44,069 nucleotides of DNA from an uncultured Armatimonadota bacterium (GCA_903833215.1 CAILEM010000042.1:1-44069); one strand, 5' to 3'; positions 7,018-16,271 are shown, counted from the first letter of the stretch. Notes: generated by a model not told the origin, from the letters alone. Numbers and translations: made by a program.

Positions 7018-9867
7018 CTATTCAACTAACGCAGATCGAACTTGGCTTTTTGCCAGGATAAGGCTTGGATTAAAGGCTGCCGACGCAGCATATTGGAGGA
7101 CAGCGGCTCGGAACTGACGCGATACCGGATCGGTGGCAATGACCTCATCGAGATCGATGCTGCTTATCAGCAATTTGCCTTTGCCAACACGAGCCTCAAT
7201 GAGGAGACCCAATTTGTGAGCGGTCGTCCAATCATCGACAACGCGAATGATTGGCTGCAAAGCTTTTGGCCAACGATCGAGAATCATTGGCGTCGCATGT
7301 CGGATGAGGTACCACCACTGCCAGTTCGTGTGATCTTCTGTGGGGAAGCCGCTGAAAAGCGGATGCACCGAATCGACAAGCAATCCCATCGTCGTCGGAG
7401 CCTGGCGATTTGTCCAAGCTGTATTCCAAAAAATGGTTGAAAACCCGAATATCACAGGCTTGGAAGGATCGTTCTTGACCTGGCTTTGCTTGAGGGAAAG
7501 GACTACCGTTTCTCCGTGATGAGCCGCATCCAAGGCGGCGTCGATATCGCCCCAAAGGGTGACGTTTGCGGGGAGACGAGTGCTAATCAAGTGCGGATAG
7601 ACCCAAACATCCCAATCGTTTTCAATCGTAGTACCGACAATCCCAGCCACCAGCCGGTAATGGGCAGGCGATGCGATGCCGTGCAGGTCAACCGCCAATC
7701 TTCCCACTCGCGAAAGTTTGCCCGTAGGCAGATTGGCAATCTCGAACTCCCCGGATTTCGCAACCAAACCATCGTCACCCACCAACTTCCACGCCAACTT
7801 GGTGTGTGATATCTTGCGATCCCCAAAGTGCGAGACTTCGATGTCAGCCGATAGCATCTGCTCGTTGGTGAAGACCCGTGAATCGAGGCGCGCTAGCACG
7901 ACAGTCGGACCACAGAATCGATGCATCTCGTGATCATTGACGTACCCTTTCGACTCCCAGAAAGGATTCAACATCCCGACAAGGGCAGTGCCTTGACCCG
8001 GAAAGTCGTGAAGGTCCAAGAGCTGGAATCCGCCCATCCCAGGAGTTCGCAGCGCTGACTCGATTTCTTCCTTATAAAGCAAAGTCTGAAGTCGTCCCGA
8101 CACATGCAGAAATGCAGGAGCAAGATGGCTCATTCCATGGGCGGCAAGAGTGTCACGGAAGATCTCGAAGTTTCGAGCTTTGAGATATCCGGTGTACTTG
8201 GGGATCTCCGAGAAATCCGGGTAGGCACACCACTGTCCGATCTCATGACTGACAACAGGCACGCTGCGAGCCTGGATGTAGTCTCGATAGTCCGTTCGAG
8301 TTTCAGGTGGCTTTGCATTCACGCGAGACTGCAAACCAGCTCCCCAACTTTGAATTCTGGGATCGGGTGTGACGTGGTAGTCGTTCTCTTTGAGCTGCGG
8401 CCAACCAGAACCCGATGTGTAGAGTCTCCGTGAGTCGGATTTCTTGTAATGCGAAACCCACTTGGCGAGGTACTCATTGTCATGCTGCCCAAGAGGTTCA
8501 TTGCCATAGGGCATGAGCATGAACGAAGGGTGGTTCCCGTAGCGTTTGAGCATCCGATCCGCTTCGGCGTAGATCCACTTCCCGAGTTCTGCATTGTCGC
8601 CGGGGGCACCCCAGCTAGAAACCTCCACTTGGTAGAAAAACCCAATCTCATCTGCAGCAGCGAATGCCGCTTCCGGTGGACACCATGAGTGGAAGCGAAG
8701 GTGATTGAGTCCATAGGACTTAGCGATCTCTAGAATTCGCCGCCAAGAATCGACATCGGTTGGAGGATGTCCTGTTTTGGGGAAGATGGCGCACTCAAGG
8801 GTTCCACGGAGGAAAATCGGATGGCCATTGACCTCAAAATGCGTACCGTTTTTCGAAATCTGCCGCATCCCGAATCGAATCAACTTGGTGTCGCCACTTG
8901 CTAGGCGTGCAGATAGGTGATACAGGTTAGGGTGGAATTCATCCCACAGCTTCGCATCCGCACCGAGAGGCAGGTCGTACTCAAACGTTTGTGATTTGCC
9001 TTCGATCTTTGCGGGTGCTTCGTGATGGACGACAGTGTGGCCGTGTTCGTCCGTTACCAATAACTGAACGATCTCGGACTTCGCACCGAGTTCGGAGCCC
9101 GCTATATTCGCTTTTACTACAACCGTCCGTGTCGTGACGTTTGGATAGATCTGGAGATCCTCAATCCACGTCAGGGGACGCGGAATAAGATCGATCCGGC
9201 CAACAATTCCATTCCAATTCCCCTGGGTGTGGTCGGTTACGCTGTGCGAGTTTGACCCCACATCCACAATCATTCGGTTGTCGACGCGTATCGCGAGCAA
9301 ATGTGGCTTTGCTGGCAGAACACCCAAATCATATTCGTGCGGCGTGCCGAGCGAGTCTTGCGATCCGATGGCCTTGCCATCTAACCAAACCTGGGTTTGC
9401 CAGTGAGGACGCTCTAGACTGAGTACAACTCGATGGTTGGCCCAGCCTGCAGGAATGTGAATTTCCTTTTGGTACCAAGCGGCTCCTACGTAATATGTTT
9501 CAGGTTGAAGCCAGAAGGGAACTTTGATGTTTCCTGGCTGTCGGTAGGGCTTGAACTCGGGGGCTGTGAACCAAGATTGGTCAACGATCTGGCCGGTCCA
9601 CTTTGTATCGACAGTGATGGGATCCCCGAACCCTTGCTCGGGCATTGAACCGGGCAGACGGATGACGCCATCAAGAGAATGAGTCGACCAGTCTTTTGCA
9701 ATGCCACGATCGTCTCGATCAATCTGAAAGCTCCAGTCACCAGCAAGGCTGATGGGCTGTGGCGTGCTAATAGAAGGAAGAACGTTTGTCGGCGGAAAGA
9801 AAATCATCGGCGAATCCCAAATGAGCCTCGCATATTTTCCGCCGTCGTCAGTGAACAGAGACCGCAT
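7018..9867 (-). CDS. Glycoside hydrolase family 2 protein (beta-galactosidase/mannosidase-like)
   Basis: About 949 residues. In order (numbered from an upstream in-frame GTG at 9885): an N-terminal jelly-roll sugar-binding domain (LAGDWSFQID, near residue 48, to about 235), an immunoglobulin-like domain, the GH2 TIM barrel starting FLRGTLECAIF, and a C-terminal GATase-like region. The acid/base is E463 in MPYGNEPLG and the likely nucleophile is E548 in VVSHEIGQW. The final region (VGKGKLLISSIDLDE) resembles a trimerisation or amidotransferase-like domain. No signal peptide is obvious. It removes terminal beta-linked sugars; the exact sugar is not readable. The ATG at 9867 follows a TAnnnT-like box by eight bases; an ATG 57 bases inside (MIFFPPTNV) is an alternative. 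It is divergent from gntR across 66 bp. Confidence 0.85.
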   Translation of the reverse strand: MRSLFTDDGGKYARLIWDSPMIFFPPTNVLPSISTPQPISLAGDWSFQIDRDDRGIAKDWSTHSLDGVIRLPGSMPEQGFGDPITVDTKWTGQIVDQSWFTAPEFKPYRQPGNIKVPFWLQPETYYVGAAWYQKEIHIPAGWANHRVVLSLERPHWQTQVWLDGKAIGSQDSLGTPHEYDLGVLPAKPHLLAIRVDNRMIVDVGSNSHSVTDHTQGNWNGIVGRIDLIPRPLTWIEDLQIYPNVTTRTVVVKANIAGSELGAKSEIVQLLVTDEHGHTVVHHEAPAKIEGKSQTFEYDLPLGADAKLWDEFHPNLYHLSARLASGDTKLIRFGMRQISKNGTHFEVNGHPIFLRGTLECAIFPKTGHPPTDVDSWRRILEIAKSYGLNHLRFHSWCPPEAAFAAADEIGFFYQVEVSSWGAPGDNAELGKWIYAEADRMLKRYGNHPSFMLMPYGNEPLGQHDNEYLAKWVSHYKKSDSRRLYTSGSGWPQLKENDYHVTPDPRIQSWGAGLQSRVNAKPPETRTDYRDYIQARSVPVVSHEIGQWCAYPDFSEIPKYTGYLKARNFEIFRDTLAAHGMSHLAPAFLHVSGRLQTLLYKEEIESALRTPGMGGFQLLDLHDFPGQGTALVGMLNPFWESKGYVNDHEMHRFCGPTVVLARLDSRVFTNEQMLSADIEVSHFGDRKISHTKLAWKLVGDDGLVAKSGEFEIANLPTGKLSRVGRLAVDLHGIASPAHYRLVAGIVGTTIENDWDVWVYPHLISTRLPANVTLWGDIDAALDAAHHGETVVLSLKQSQVKNDPSKPVIFGFSTIFWNTAWTNRQAPTTMGLLVDSVHPLFSGFPTEDHTNWQWWYLIRHATPMILDRWPKALQPIIRVVDDWTTAHKLGLLIEARVGKGKLLISSIDLDEVIATDPVSRQFRAAVLQYAASAAFNPSLILAKSQVRSALVE

Positions 9868-9909
9868 ACTCCAAAAAACTAGCACTTATAGGTCTTTTGG
9901 CCATCAATT

Positions 9910-9937
9910 CCATTGTATGATTGATTCGATACAATGG
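9910..9937. promoter_or_regulatory. 28-bp palindromic operator over the gntR start codon
   Basis: CCATTGTAT (9910-9918) and ATACAATGG (9929-9937) are perfect inverted 9-bp arms with a 10-bp spacer. The gntR ATG at 9934 lies inside the right arm. Size and symmetry fit the operator of a GntR dimer, so I infer autorepression; the divergent GH2 promoter is close enough to be affected too. Confidence 0.65.
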
Positions 9938-10359
9938 ATCAACAAGAATTCTCTCCAGCAGTGCTGAAACTGCGGGTCGTGCAGAACGGTGGGATGCCTC
10001 TCTACTTGCAGCTCATCAATCAGTTGAAGTACCTCATGGCATCCGGGCGCCTGCGCCCCGGCGAAGAGCTTCCACCGATTCGGGTGCTTGCAGAGAAGTT
10101 GATCATCAACCCAAGCACAGTCGCAAGGGCGTATCGAGAACTCGAAATCGAGCGCCTCGTAGAGAAACGAAGTACGAACGGGACGTTCGTTGCAGAAGGG
10201 AAGTCGCCGTTTGCGGAATCGGAACAACGCCGGATTCTGGTCGATCGGGTCGACGCATTGTTGGTGGAGGCAAAGCAGTTTCGAGTCGCCACATCGGAGG
10301 TGATCACCCTTATTCAAGAGCGAGACGCGGTTCTCACCGAAGGGGAGTGGGTCAAATGA
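9934..10359 (+). CDS. GntR family transcriptional regulator, YtrA type
   Basis: The 141-residue protein has an N-terminal winged helix (PLYLQLINQLKYLMASGRLRPGEELPPIRVLAEKL, written here for its features: amphipathic helix 1 and the RPGEELPP turn), with recognition helix NPSTVARAYRELE and wing LVEKRSTNGTFVA. The C-terminal tail is only about 60 residues, too short for FadR or HutC ligand domains and typical of the YtrA subgroup, whose genes usually precede ABC transporter genes. The next gene is an ABC ATPase that overlaps it by 4 bp (ATGA at 10356-10359). A perfect palindrome over its start codon suggests autorepression. The inducer is unknown; YtrA relatives often respond to cell-wall antibiotics. 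Confidence 0.9.
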   Translation: MDQQEFSPAVLKLRVVQNGGMPLYLQLINQLKYLMASGRLRPGEELPPIRVLAEKLIINPSTVARAYRELEIERLVEKRSTNGTFVAEGKSPFAESEQRRILVDRVDALLVEAKQFRVATSEVITLIQERDAVLTEGEWVK

Positions 10360-11249
10360 CAGACATCGTCAGCGTCCAGAACGTCACCCGCAAGTTCGGC
10401 AGCAAAGTCGCCCTACACGATGTTTCGTTGACTCTCAAGAAAGGGAAAGTGCTCGGATTGATTGGCGAAAACGGAGCTGGCAAGACGACCCTTATCAAAC
10501 ACATCCTAGGCTTACTGAAGGCACAGCAGGGAACCGTTCGGATCTTTGGTTTGGATCCGATTGATGACCCCGTGGGTGTCCTTGCGAATATCGGCTACCT
10601 CGCTGAGGAAGACGGTTTACCTAGTTGGATGCGGGTTTACGAACTACAGCGGTACTACCAAGGATTCTACGAGAGGTGGGACCAGCCCTATGCGGAGGAA
10701 CTCAGGAGTCGGTTCAAAATTGACCGAAAGGCAAGAATCGGAGAACTCTCGAAAGGGCAGCGAGCAAGAGTTGGCCTAATGGCTGCGCTTGCCTACCGGC
10801 CCGAACTCTTGCTCCTTGACGAACCCTCGTCTGGCCTTGACCCCATCGTCCGGCGTGAGATCCTTACTTCTATTGTGAGAGCCGTAGCGAGTGAAGATCG
10901 GACCGTGCTGTTCTCTTCACACCTCCTCAGCGAAATCGAAATGGTCGCCGATGAAGTGGCGATGATCCGCGATGGAAAGATCCTCTTCTGCGACGAACTC
11001 GACGCGGTAAAGCAGTCTCACCTTCGCGTTACCCTGGTATTCGAGAATGTCCGAGCTACGCCACCGGAGATCCCAGATACATTTGGCTGGGAAGGATGTG
11101 GCAGTGAATGGACGTGCCTATTCAGTGGCAAGGCACCGACTCTCGATGCTGCTGCGGCCTTAGCGGGTGGGAAGGTCGTCGAACAGGATTGGTTGAGTTT
11201 GGACGAGATTTTTATCGCGAGATCAGGGGTGGAGGCAAGTCATCCCTAA
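10356..11249 (+). CDS. ABC transporter ATP-binding protein
   Basis: The 297-residue ATPase has Walker A GENGAGKTT, signature LSKGQRARV and Walker B LLLLDEPSSGLDP followed by an H-loop in SSHLLSEIE, so it should hydrolyse ATP. The roughly 80-residue C-terminal extension is typical of the CcmA/YtrB drug-exporter and antibiotic-sensing ABC class. The start at 10356 is set by overlap with the gntR stop. It pairs with the membrane protein encoded 7 bp downstream. It is a cytoplasmic subunit attached to the membrane. Export of, or resistance to, a small molecule is likely; the substrate is not inferable. Confidence 0.92.
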   Translation: MTDIVSVQNVTRKFGSKVALHDVSLTLKKGKVLGLIGENGAGKTTLIKHILGLLKAQQGTVRIFGLDPIDDPVGVLANIGYLAEEDGLPSWMRVYELQRYYQGFYERWDQPYAEELRSRFKIDRKARIGELSKGQRARVGLMAALAYRPELLLLDEPSSGLDPIVRREILTSIVRAVASEDRTVLFSSHLLSEIEMVADEVAMIRDGKILFCDELDAVKQSHLRVTLVFENVRATPPEIPDTFGWEGCGSEWTCLFSGKAPTLDAAAALAGGKVVEQDWLSLDEIFIARSGVEASHP

Positions 11250-11256
11250 TCTCAGC

Positions 11257-12849
11257 ATGTACCTTCCATTCAGTCGGCTATTACTGACCAAGAGTTGGCG
11301 TCAGTGGCTTTGTACCGTTGCCGCGATTAGCGTTGGCGGAGTCATCGCGAATCATTCCGAGCGAGGTGCTGCCCTCTCGGCTTGCATGCTGATCATGGTG
11401 ATCCTGTCCCTGTTTTCCGCACTCGCATTGCCTGAGCCGCAGCAGCAACGCGTCTCTGGGTTTCCCAACTACATGTTCCTGTTGCCCCTCACCAATTTTG
11501 AGTTGGTTGCGGTTCCCATGTTGATCGCAGGCTTGCTACTGGGAGTAACGGGAGGATTGATTGCGATCGTGATCCTTGGAACGATCGCGCCGATTCAAAG
11601 CACGTGGTGGATTTCGGCGTATCTCGCCGGAAATTGTTGCTTGGTTCAAGCGGTGTCCTGGGTTCCACTCAAGAGACCGGAAATTCGGGTGACATTCATG
11701 TTCGTGACGGTCGCTGCGATCGTCGCCGGACCCGCAGCGTTCGGTCTCGGATGGATAGGGGCGCCACTGCTTGCGATGGCATACCTTGGAGTCATGGCAG
11801 CTTCTATAGCGGCTGCAGTCAGTGGAGTCGGGAGTGCGAGGCATGGATTGACAGCTTTGCAGTCTTCAAACGACTCATCGTCTCTGCTGTCAGATCTACC
11901 TCCTTTCCGATCCAAAGTGTGCACTCAGCAGTGGCTTGAGGAGAAGCGAAATGGATTGATCATGCGGGTACTTACGGGAATGTTTCTCGTCATTTTCGCT
12001 GTGATCGCGGTTGCTGCTGTGCCTTTCGATTCCATGTTTTTGGAGTTACGTGGAGTTCGCATATCGGGAACCGCACTTGGTTTGGTTGCACTAACCCTTG
12101 GATTGCCTCCTTACATCGGTTATGGCGGTTGTTGCGGAAGTGAGCAAGACAACATCACCAAGGATCGAAGTATCGTCCCATTTTTGGCACTTCGGCCGCT
12201 TACGACTCTTCAAATTATCGAATCGAAATTTCGAGCGACCATTCGCCAAGCCCTTATCCTAACGATTCCGAGCCTCGCGCTAGCTTTGATCATCCTGCTA
12301 TTACCCACAACGAGAGATGGGCACTATCAACCTACAATCGTGGCGCTAGGCCAAATCCTCACCGTTCCCCAGGGATTGGGACTCGTGTTGGCTTACGCTT
12401 TGGTCGTACTGGGAGGCATCAAGACATCCGTTTCTGGAATCTGGTGTGCCCTTGGACGATTTCCAATTTGGGCCACGGTTGTTGTTTCATTTATGCCCCT
12501 GGTCATCGTGTTTGGCGTTCTGTCGCGCCTTGTGATGCATCCCGAATTCATTCCGGACTTCCTTGTTTTCCTTCCTAAGGTCGTCTGGATATTTGCGGGT
12601 GTGAAGCTGCTGGCCCTCGGTATTGCCTTGGCGAAGTTGCGCGAGCTCAGGCTCGTGCCGGATGCGGTGATCATCAAGTGGTTGTCTGGGTGCGCTGCTT
12701 TTGGATTGGTGATCTACGGGATTTCTAGCTCCGCAATACCAAGTGATGCATATAGCAGATGGGCAATCGCCGCCCAAGTGTTCTGTATCTTGCCTCTTGT
12801 CCGTGTCGCTCTTGCTCCCGTATTTGTCTATCGTGGAAGGCACGGGTGA
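11257..12849 (+). CDS. ABC transporter permease subunit
   Basis: The 530-residue protein is strongly hydrophobic, with about 11-12 membrane segments in two groups (roughly residues 15-195 and 230-520) separated by a soluble stretch that includes SNDSSSLLSDLPPF. It starts 7 bp after the ATPase stop without a ribosome binding site, implying coupled translation. It is the only membrane subunit in the operon, and its length suits a full half-channel that works as a homodimer with the ATPase. I recognise no specific permease family. Transcription is probably controlled by the GntR protein encoded first in the operon. Confidence 0.85.
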   Translation: MYLPFSRLLLTKSWRQWLCTVAAISVGGVIANHSERGAALSACMLIMVILSLFSALALPEPQQQRVSGFPNYMFLLPLTNFELVAVPMLIAGLLLGVTGGLIAIVILGTIAPIQSTWWISAYLAGNCCLVQAVSWVPLKRPEIRVTFMFVTVAAIVAGPAAFGLGWIGAPLLAMAYLGVMAASIAAAVSGVGSARHGLTALQSSNDSSSLLSDLPPFRSKVCTQQWLEEKRNGLIMRVLTGMFLVIFAVIAVAAVPFDSMFLELRGVRISGTALGLVALTLGLPPYIGYGGCCGSEQDNITKDRSIVPFLALRPLTTLQIIESKFRATIRQALILTIPSLALALIILLLPTTRDGHYQPTIVALGQILTVPQGLGLVLAYALVVLGGIKTSVSGIWCALGRFPIWATVVVSFMPLVIVFGVLSRLVMHPEFIPDFLVFLPKVVWIFAGVKLLALGIALAKLRELRLVPDAVIIKWLSGCAAFGLVIYGISSSAIPSDAYSRWAIAAQVFCILPLVRVALAPVFVYRGRHG

Positions 12850-12910
12850 CGTGAATCTCAGCAAATCAATCTTAACGAAAAAGTGATTGTCGGGTTTGGG
12901 ATTTCAGTGT

Positions 12911-12927
12911 TATCATCCCTCCTTATG
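12911..12927 (+). promoter_or_regulatory. Promoter for DUF1579-like gene (leaderless type)
   Basis: TATCAT at 12911-12916 lies eight bases before ATG 12925; TTGTCG at 12887-12892, 18 bp upstream, is a reasonable -35. It sets the start at 12925 rather than the in-frame GTG at 12883. Confidence 0.5.
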
Positions 12928-13389
12928 GCGATACCGAAATCGATCCTCGACGCGAAGGGGCTTTGGCATGGCAAGTCGTTATTGAATTTGTCATGGTTAC
13001 CTCCCGACAAACGGGTAACCGAGTCTGCTTCGCGGTTTCATGTCGACACCGATGCAAATCATGCCTTTGCCACCATAACCTACGATTGGCACCACGAAGG
13101 GAAGCGCCACGAAGGCACGATCCTCATCTGTAAGGCCAACAAATCCAAGGTCGTTGAGATGGGTTGGGTCGACTCATGGCACCAAAACGGAGGTGTTTTG
13201 CACCTTGTCGGAGAGGAATCGGAGTCGGGCGTTGTCAAAGCTAAAGGAACCTACGAAGCGGAAAAGCAAACTTGGGGTTGGACGATTGCATTCGAACGAA
13301 CCAGCGACCAGTTAGTCATGACCATGGAGAATGTGACTCCGAAAGGTGAAGCTGAGTGGGCGGTAAAGGCAACTTACAAGCACGGCTAG
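12925..13389 (+). CDS. DUF1579-like hypothetical protein
   Basis: From ATG 12925 this is a 154-residue soluble protein with alternating strands, beginning AIPKSILDAKGLWHGKSLL and ending MTMENVTPKGEAEWAVKATY. The pattern (a 'G.W.G' start, strands with FATITYDWHHEGKRHEG, and an E.VTP...W close) resembles DUF1579/lipocalin-like proteins; the match is by eye and modest. No signal peptide remains once the start is placed here. It follows the ABC operon but seems to have its own promoter. Function unknown. Confidence 0.65.
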   Translation: MAIPKSILDAKGLWHGKSLLNLSWLPPDKRVTESASRFHVDTDANHAFATITYDWHHEGKRHEGTILICKANKSKVVEMGWVDSWHQNGGVLHLVGEESESGVVKAKGTYEAEKQTWGWTIAFERTSDQLVMTMENVTPKGEAEWAVKATYKHG

Positions 13390-13399
13390 GAACTTCCGT

Positions 13400-13417
13400 T
13401 ATACTTGCCACAGAGTG
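13400..13417 (+). promoter_or_regulatory. Leaderless-type -10 box for small membrane protein
   Basis: TATACT at 13400-13405, nine bases, then GTG at 13415. No Shine-Dalgarno sequence is present. Confidence 0.4.
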
Positions 13418-13747
13418 GATAAATTGGTAAAGAGAGGATGGTCATGCGGCGTCTTTGCCATCGCTATGGTCCTCTTTGAAATCGGAGTATACGTTTTCTT
13501 AAAAGCAAGCTTTGGTCAGGCGAGTGACAATAGCTCGCCTGGGGCAGGAATGGGGATGATCGAAGGCTTGCTCATATTGGGAGTTGGCTTCATCTTTGGG
13601 CTCGGCATCGTTGGCACGTACGCTGAAAAAATCCTTGATCGGAATTATTCCAAGATCCCCGGGGGACTCCGCATCTATGGCCTCTTGGGATATTTGCTAC
13701 TCCCCGTCCCGTTCCTCCCAATCGTTTGGCTCGGTGTTCAGAAGTAG
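13415..13747 (+). CDS. Small membrane protein of unknown function
   Basis: The 110-residue protein has three likely membrane segments: GVFAIAMVLFEIGVYVFL, MIEGLLILGVGFIFGLGIVG and IYGLLGYLLLPVPFLPIVWL. A short polar loop (GQASDNSSPGAG) follows the first. I know no matching family. It starts with GTG 25 bp after the DUF1579-like gene, with a TATACT box just upstream, and ends 36 bp before a convergent membrane-protein gene. Confidence 0.6.
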   Translation: MDKLVKRGWSCGVFAIAMVLFEIGVYVFLKASFGQASDNSSPGAGMGMIEGLLILGVGFIFGLGIVGTYAEKILDRNYSKIPGGLRIYGLLGYLLLPVPFLPIVWLGVQK

Positions 13748-13783
13748 CGCATCAATTGTAAATATTCGTAAGGCAGGCGCAAC

Positions 13784-14056
13784 CTACCTTCGAGAGATGT
13801 ACTTCAAGCCGATCCCAATGGCTAGCAGCGACATAGCAAAGGCATCTACCCAAAATGATCCGAGCAGGGCCGGTGCCGACCACCCGTATACTCGGACAAG
13901 CATCGGGTGACCATCCGCCGCTGACCACTGCAAGCCACAGATAAGGGTCCAAGCACCACTAACAACAAGGATGGAGGCTCCAGTCGCTAGCCAACATCCT
14001 GCCCTCTTAGATTTGGGTTGATTCACACTCTTGAATGCAGTGTAAACCCAGTTCAC
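13784..14056 (-). CDS. Small membrane protein of unknown function
   Basis: The 90-residue protein has two membrane segments, ATGASILVVSGAWTLICGL and LLGSFWVDAFAMSLLAIGIG, with a basic end (YISRR). The apparent start is GTG at 14056; no strong ribosome binding site supports it, so the start is uncertain. It follows the gene at 14081-14347 by 24 bp in the same direction and may share its mRNA. No family recognised. Confidence 0.5.
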   Translation of the reverse strand: MNWVYTAFKSVNQPKSKRAGCWLATGASILVVSGAWTLICGLQWSAADGHPMLVRVYGWSAPALLGSFWVDAFAMSLLAIGIGLKYISRR

Positions 14057-14080
14057 CCAGAACGCTGACCCTGAACGCGT

Positions 14081-14347
14081 TTAGGTGTTGTGCAGCGAAT
14101 CTTGGTCGGCACGATTTCGACGAAAAACTCGATTCCACCGTTCACTGAGGTCCTCGCGCCGATCCTGAATGTCCGACTTGGCCTTGGTAAGTGTTCGTCG
14201 GACATCACCCTTGAATTCGGCCCAAGTACCTTCACAAGGTTGGTACACCTCAGGTGCGTCAAGGCGCTTGACGTCGCCAGGATAGGCAACATATCGTTCG
14301 ACATGGACGAGTCCGCCTGAAATCGGTTCTTGTGTTGATTCGTGCAT
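14081..14347 (-). CDS. Small charged cytoplasmic protein of unknown function
   Basis: The 88-residue hydrophilic protein ends in a long basic/acidic helix (TWAEFKGDVRRTLTKAKSD followed by IQDRREDLSERWNRVFRR). The WAEFKGDV...KAK segment is faintly like CsbD-type stress proteins (W..fKGkvk...gk), but too weak to assign. The N-terminal half (GGLVHVERYVAYPGDVKRL) is unlike CsbD. A good ribosome binding site, GGAGAAGG five bases before the ATG, supports the gene. The 223 bp upstream, up to the lipoprotein gene at 14571, contain no other gene. Confidence 0.6.
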   Translation of the reverse strand: MHESTQEPISGGLVHVERYVAYPGDVKRLDAPEVYQPCEGTWAEFKGDVRRTLTKAKSDIQDRREDLSERWNRVFRRNRADQDSLHNT

Positions 14348-14557
14348 GGTTTCCCTTCTCCAGTAGTTGGTTAGGCTGAGATCTTCAGCGTTCTGTGGCC
14401 TTGATTTTTGTGACGACAGATCTCTCCTTAGGAGCGAAGGAAGATTCAGGGAAGCAGACTTAGGGCCCGATTTATTGAGTAGCCCGATCGTGCCCGTCTC
14501 TATTGCGATGTTTGGATAGAGGTCCTACTTCTGACAAAGTTATGAACTTTTGACTGG

Positions 14558-14573
14558 TATACTCGCGCGAATG
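14558..14573 (+). promoter_or_regulatory. Leaderless-type -10 box for HAF-repeat lipoprotein
   Basis: TATACT at 14558-14563, exactly seven bases, then ATG at 14571. It favours this start over the in-frame ATG-like start at 14550. Confidence 0.5.
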
Positions 14574-16226
14574 AGTACGCGCAGTCTCTTAGCTACTAAG
14601 TTGTGGGGTCGGTTCCAGAGTTTTTCCGGTTGCAACGTCGCAATCGCAGTTATTGCCGCTGGCTTTGCTCTTGTGGCTTCGGGCTGTGGTGGCGGTGGTG
14701 GAGGAGCTGGTGGTTGCGGAGGTGTCTTGAAAGGGGCATCGGTGAAGGTGGATTATCCCGGGCGGAGTCTTCCCGCCAGCATCAACAATTCTCTCAGCAG
14801 CGCACTTTCAGGAACGGTCACGATCAAAAATGCGAATCCTGGCGGCGGCGACTTGGTGATTAACTTCAACCGAAATGCCACTGCGGCAGCTCACACCGAA
14901 ACCTACAACATGCCGGATATCAACACCGGCACGTTCAACGCCAGCGTCACACTGTACGCGGGCGCAAATCAAGCAGGTGCTGTCGTTGGGACGGCAACCG
15001 CCCAAGATGTTGTCGACTGCGTCGGCCAGTCTCTGAAGTCCGTTTCTTTGACGGCCAACGTTAAATCCGTCGTTGTCACCCCAATCACTGTCACGGTAGG
15101 CGGTGGGACGGCGCAGTTGGTCTTTACGGCTAAAGATTCACTCAACAACCCTATCGTCATTTCACCCGGCTCGGCCATCTTCAAGGGAGTAGGAGTTGCG
15201 GCAACGGTCACCCCAGACGGAATCGTCACGCCAGTATCAGGTGGCACTATTCAAGTTACGGCAACTGTCGATGGCGTTACAAGCGCGAATGCCACGGTAA
15301 CGGTGCAGAACGCTGCGGTCCTTCCGCACTACCACCTCTACGCCATCAAGCCGAATACGGGCTATACAAACTCCATTCAAATCGCTGGAATGAACTCAAG
15401 TGGCCTTGTTGTGGGTGCTGAAAAGACGAGTAGTACGTCTGCACTAGGCTTTGTTTGGTCGAAGACTGCAGCTGCCAACTTCGTTGGCAGCTACTGTATC
15501 AGCGTTGACGATGCGAACGGCGTCCTTGCTCAGAACGTGGATGCATACGGAAACATAACGGCAACTTACTACTATCCGAATGCGGGGACGAGTGCTGGGC
15601 TGAAGTACCCGGACGGAGGAGTCGGATACACGCCCTGGTTCGTATTCGGTAACGGCTCTGCAGTGGGTGGCAACCAATACTGGCCAGACCCATCGTCCGC
15701 GTCGTCGACACTAGTCGGTCCAGCGGGCTCAACTGGGATCCTTCCAGCTGCTGCAAATAGCTCCGGCATTATCGTTGGATCCGGGCATGATGCGACAAAT
15801 TCATATGGTGTCTATTGGCCCACACCGACATCAACTGGGGTCCAAATGCAAGGGACACAAGGATTCCCATTGGCTGTTAGCTCGGACGGACGAATGGTCG
15901 GAACCAAGGGTGGTGCTCAGGACATGTACTATTGGGCGTCTGGTTCTGCGGCACCCACGATGATTACGGTCAACAACGTGACGCTGATTCCCTCGGGAGT
16001 CAATAACAAGGGCCTATATGTTGGTTCCGCGCAAGACAGTGCAAACGGTTATCCGTTTGTCGGAAATTTGGCCTCGGGACCCGTAAACCTAACGACGCTC
16101 TGCGATTCTTCGGTAACCGGTTGGACGCTCTATCGTGCCTACGGAATCAACGATTCTGGCTGGATTGTTGGCGACGCACTCGATCCTCAGGGACGATCTT
16201 CTGGCTTCTTGGCGATTCCGCTGTAG
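14571..16226 (+). CDS. Lipoprotein with Big-type Ig domain and HAF-like repeats
   Basis: The 551-residue protein begins with a basic/hydrophobic leader ending LVASGC, a lipobox, followed by a glycine-rich spacer (GGGGGGAGGCGG). Next is a beta-rich segment, then a bacterial Ig-like (Big) domain (VVVTPITVTVGGGTAQLVF ... VSGGTIQVTATVDGVTS). The C-terminal half has repeats of the form 'Gmn.sG.vvG......g.f.w' (AGMNSSGLVVGAEKT, AANSSGIIVGSGHD, AVSSDGRMVGTKGG, GVNNKGLYVGSAQD, GINDSGWIVGDALD), the HAF-repeat pattern of predicted extracellular beta-propellers. It is likely surface-anchored. Function unknown. A terminator follows at 16272-16308. Confidence 0.75.
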   Translation: MSTRSLLATKLWGRFQSFSGCNVAIAVIAAGFALVASGCGGGGGGAGGCGGVLKGASVKVDYPGRSLPASINNSLSSALSGTVTIKNANPGGGDLVINFNRNATAAAHTETYNMPDINTGTFNASVTLYAGANQAGAVVGTATAQDVVDCVGQSLKSVSLTANVKSVVVTPITVTVGGGTAQLVFTAKDSLNNPIVISPGSAIFKGVGVAATVTPDGIVTPVSGGTIQVTATVDGVTSANATVTVQNAAVLPHYHLYAIKPNTGYTNSIQIAGMNSSGLVVGAEKTSSTSALGFVWSKTAAANFVGSYCISVDDANGVLAQNVDAYGNITATYYYPNAGTSAGLKYPDGGVGYTPWFVFGNGSAVGGNQYWPDPSSASSTLVGPAGSTGILPAAANSSGIIVGSGHDATNSYGVYWPTPTSTGVQMQGTQGFPLAVSSDGRMVGTKGGAQDMYYWASGSAAPTMITVNNVTLIPSGVNNKGLYVGSAQDSANGYPFVGNLASGPVNLTTLCDSSVTGWTLYRAYGINDSGWIVGDALDPQGRSSGFLAIPL

Positions 16227-16271
16227 TCGGGGAATCTGTCGGATGTCTGAAGCTGGCATCCCTGACGCTGC

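Noticed and set aside
9921-10355. An upstream extension of the ABC ATPase frame that would fuse it to a 145-residue N-terminus
   Set aside because: This stretch is the gntR gene in another frame; the ATPase domain starts at the ATG 10356, which overlaps the gntR stop.
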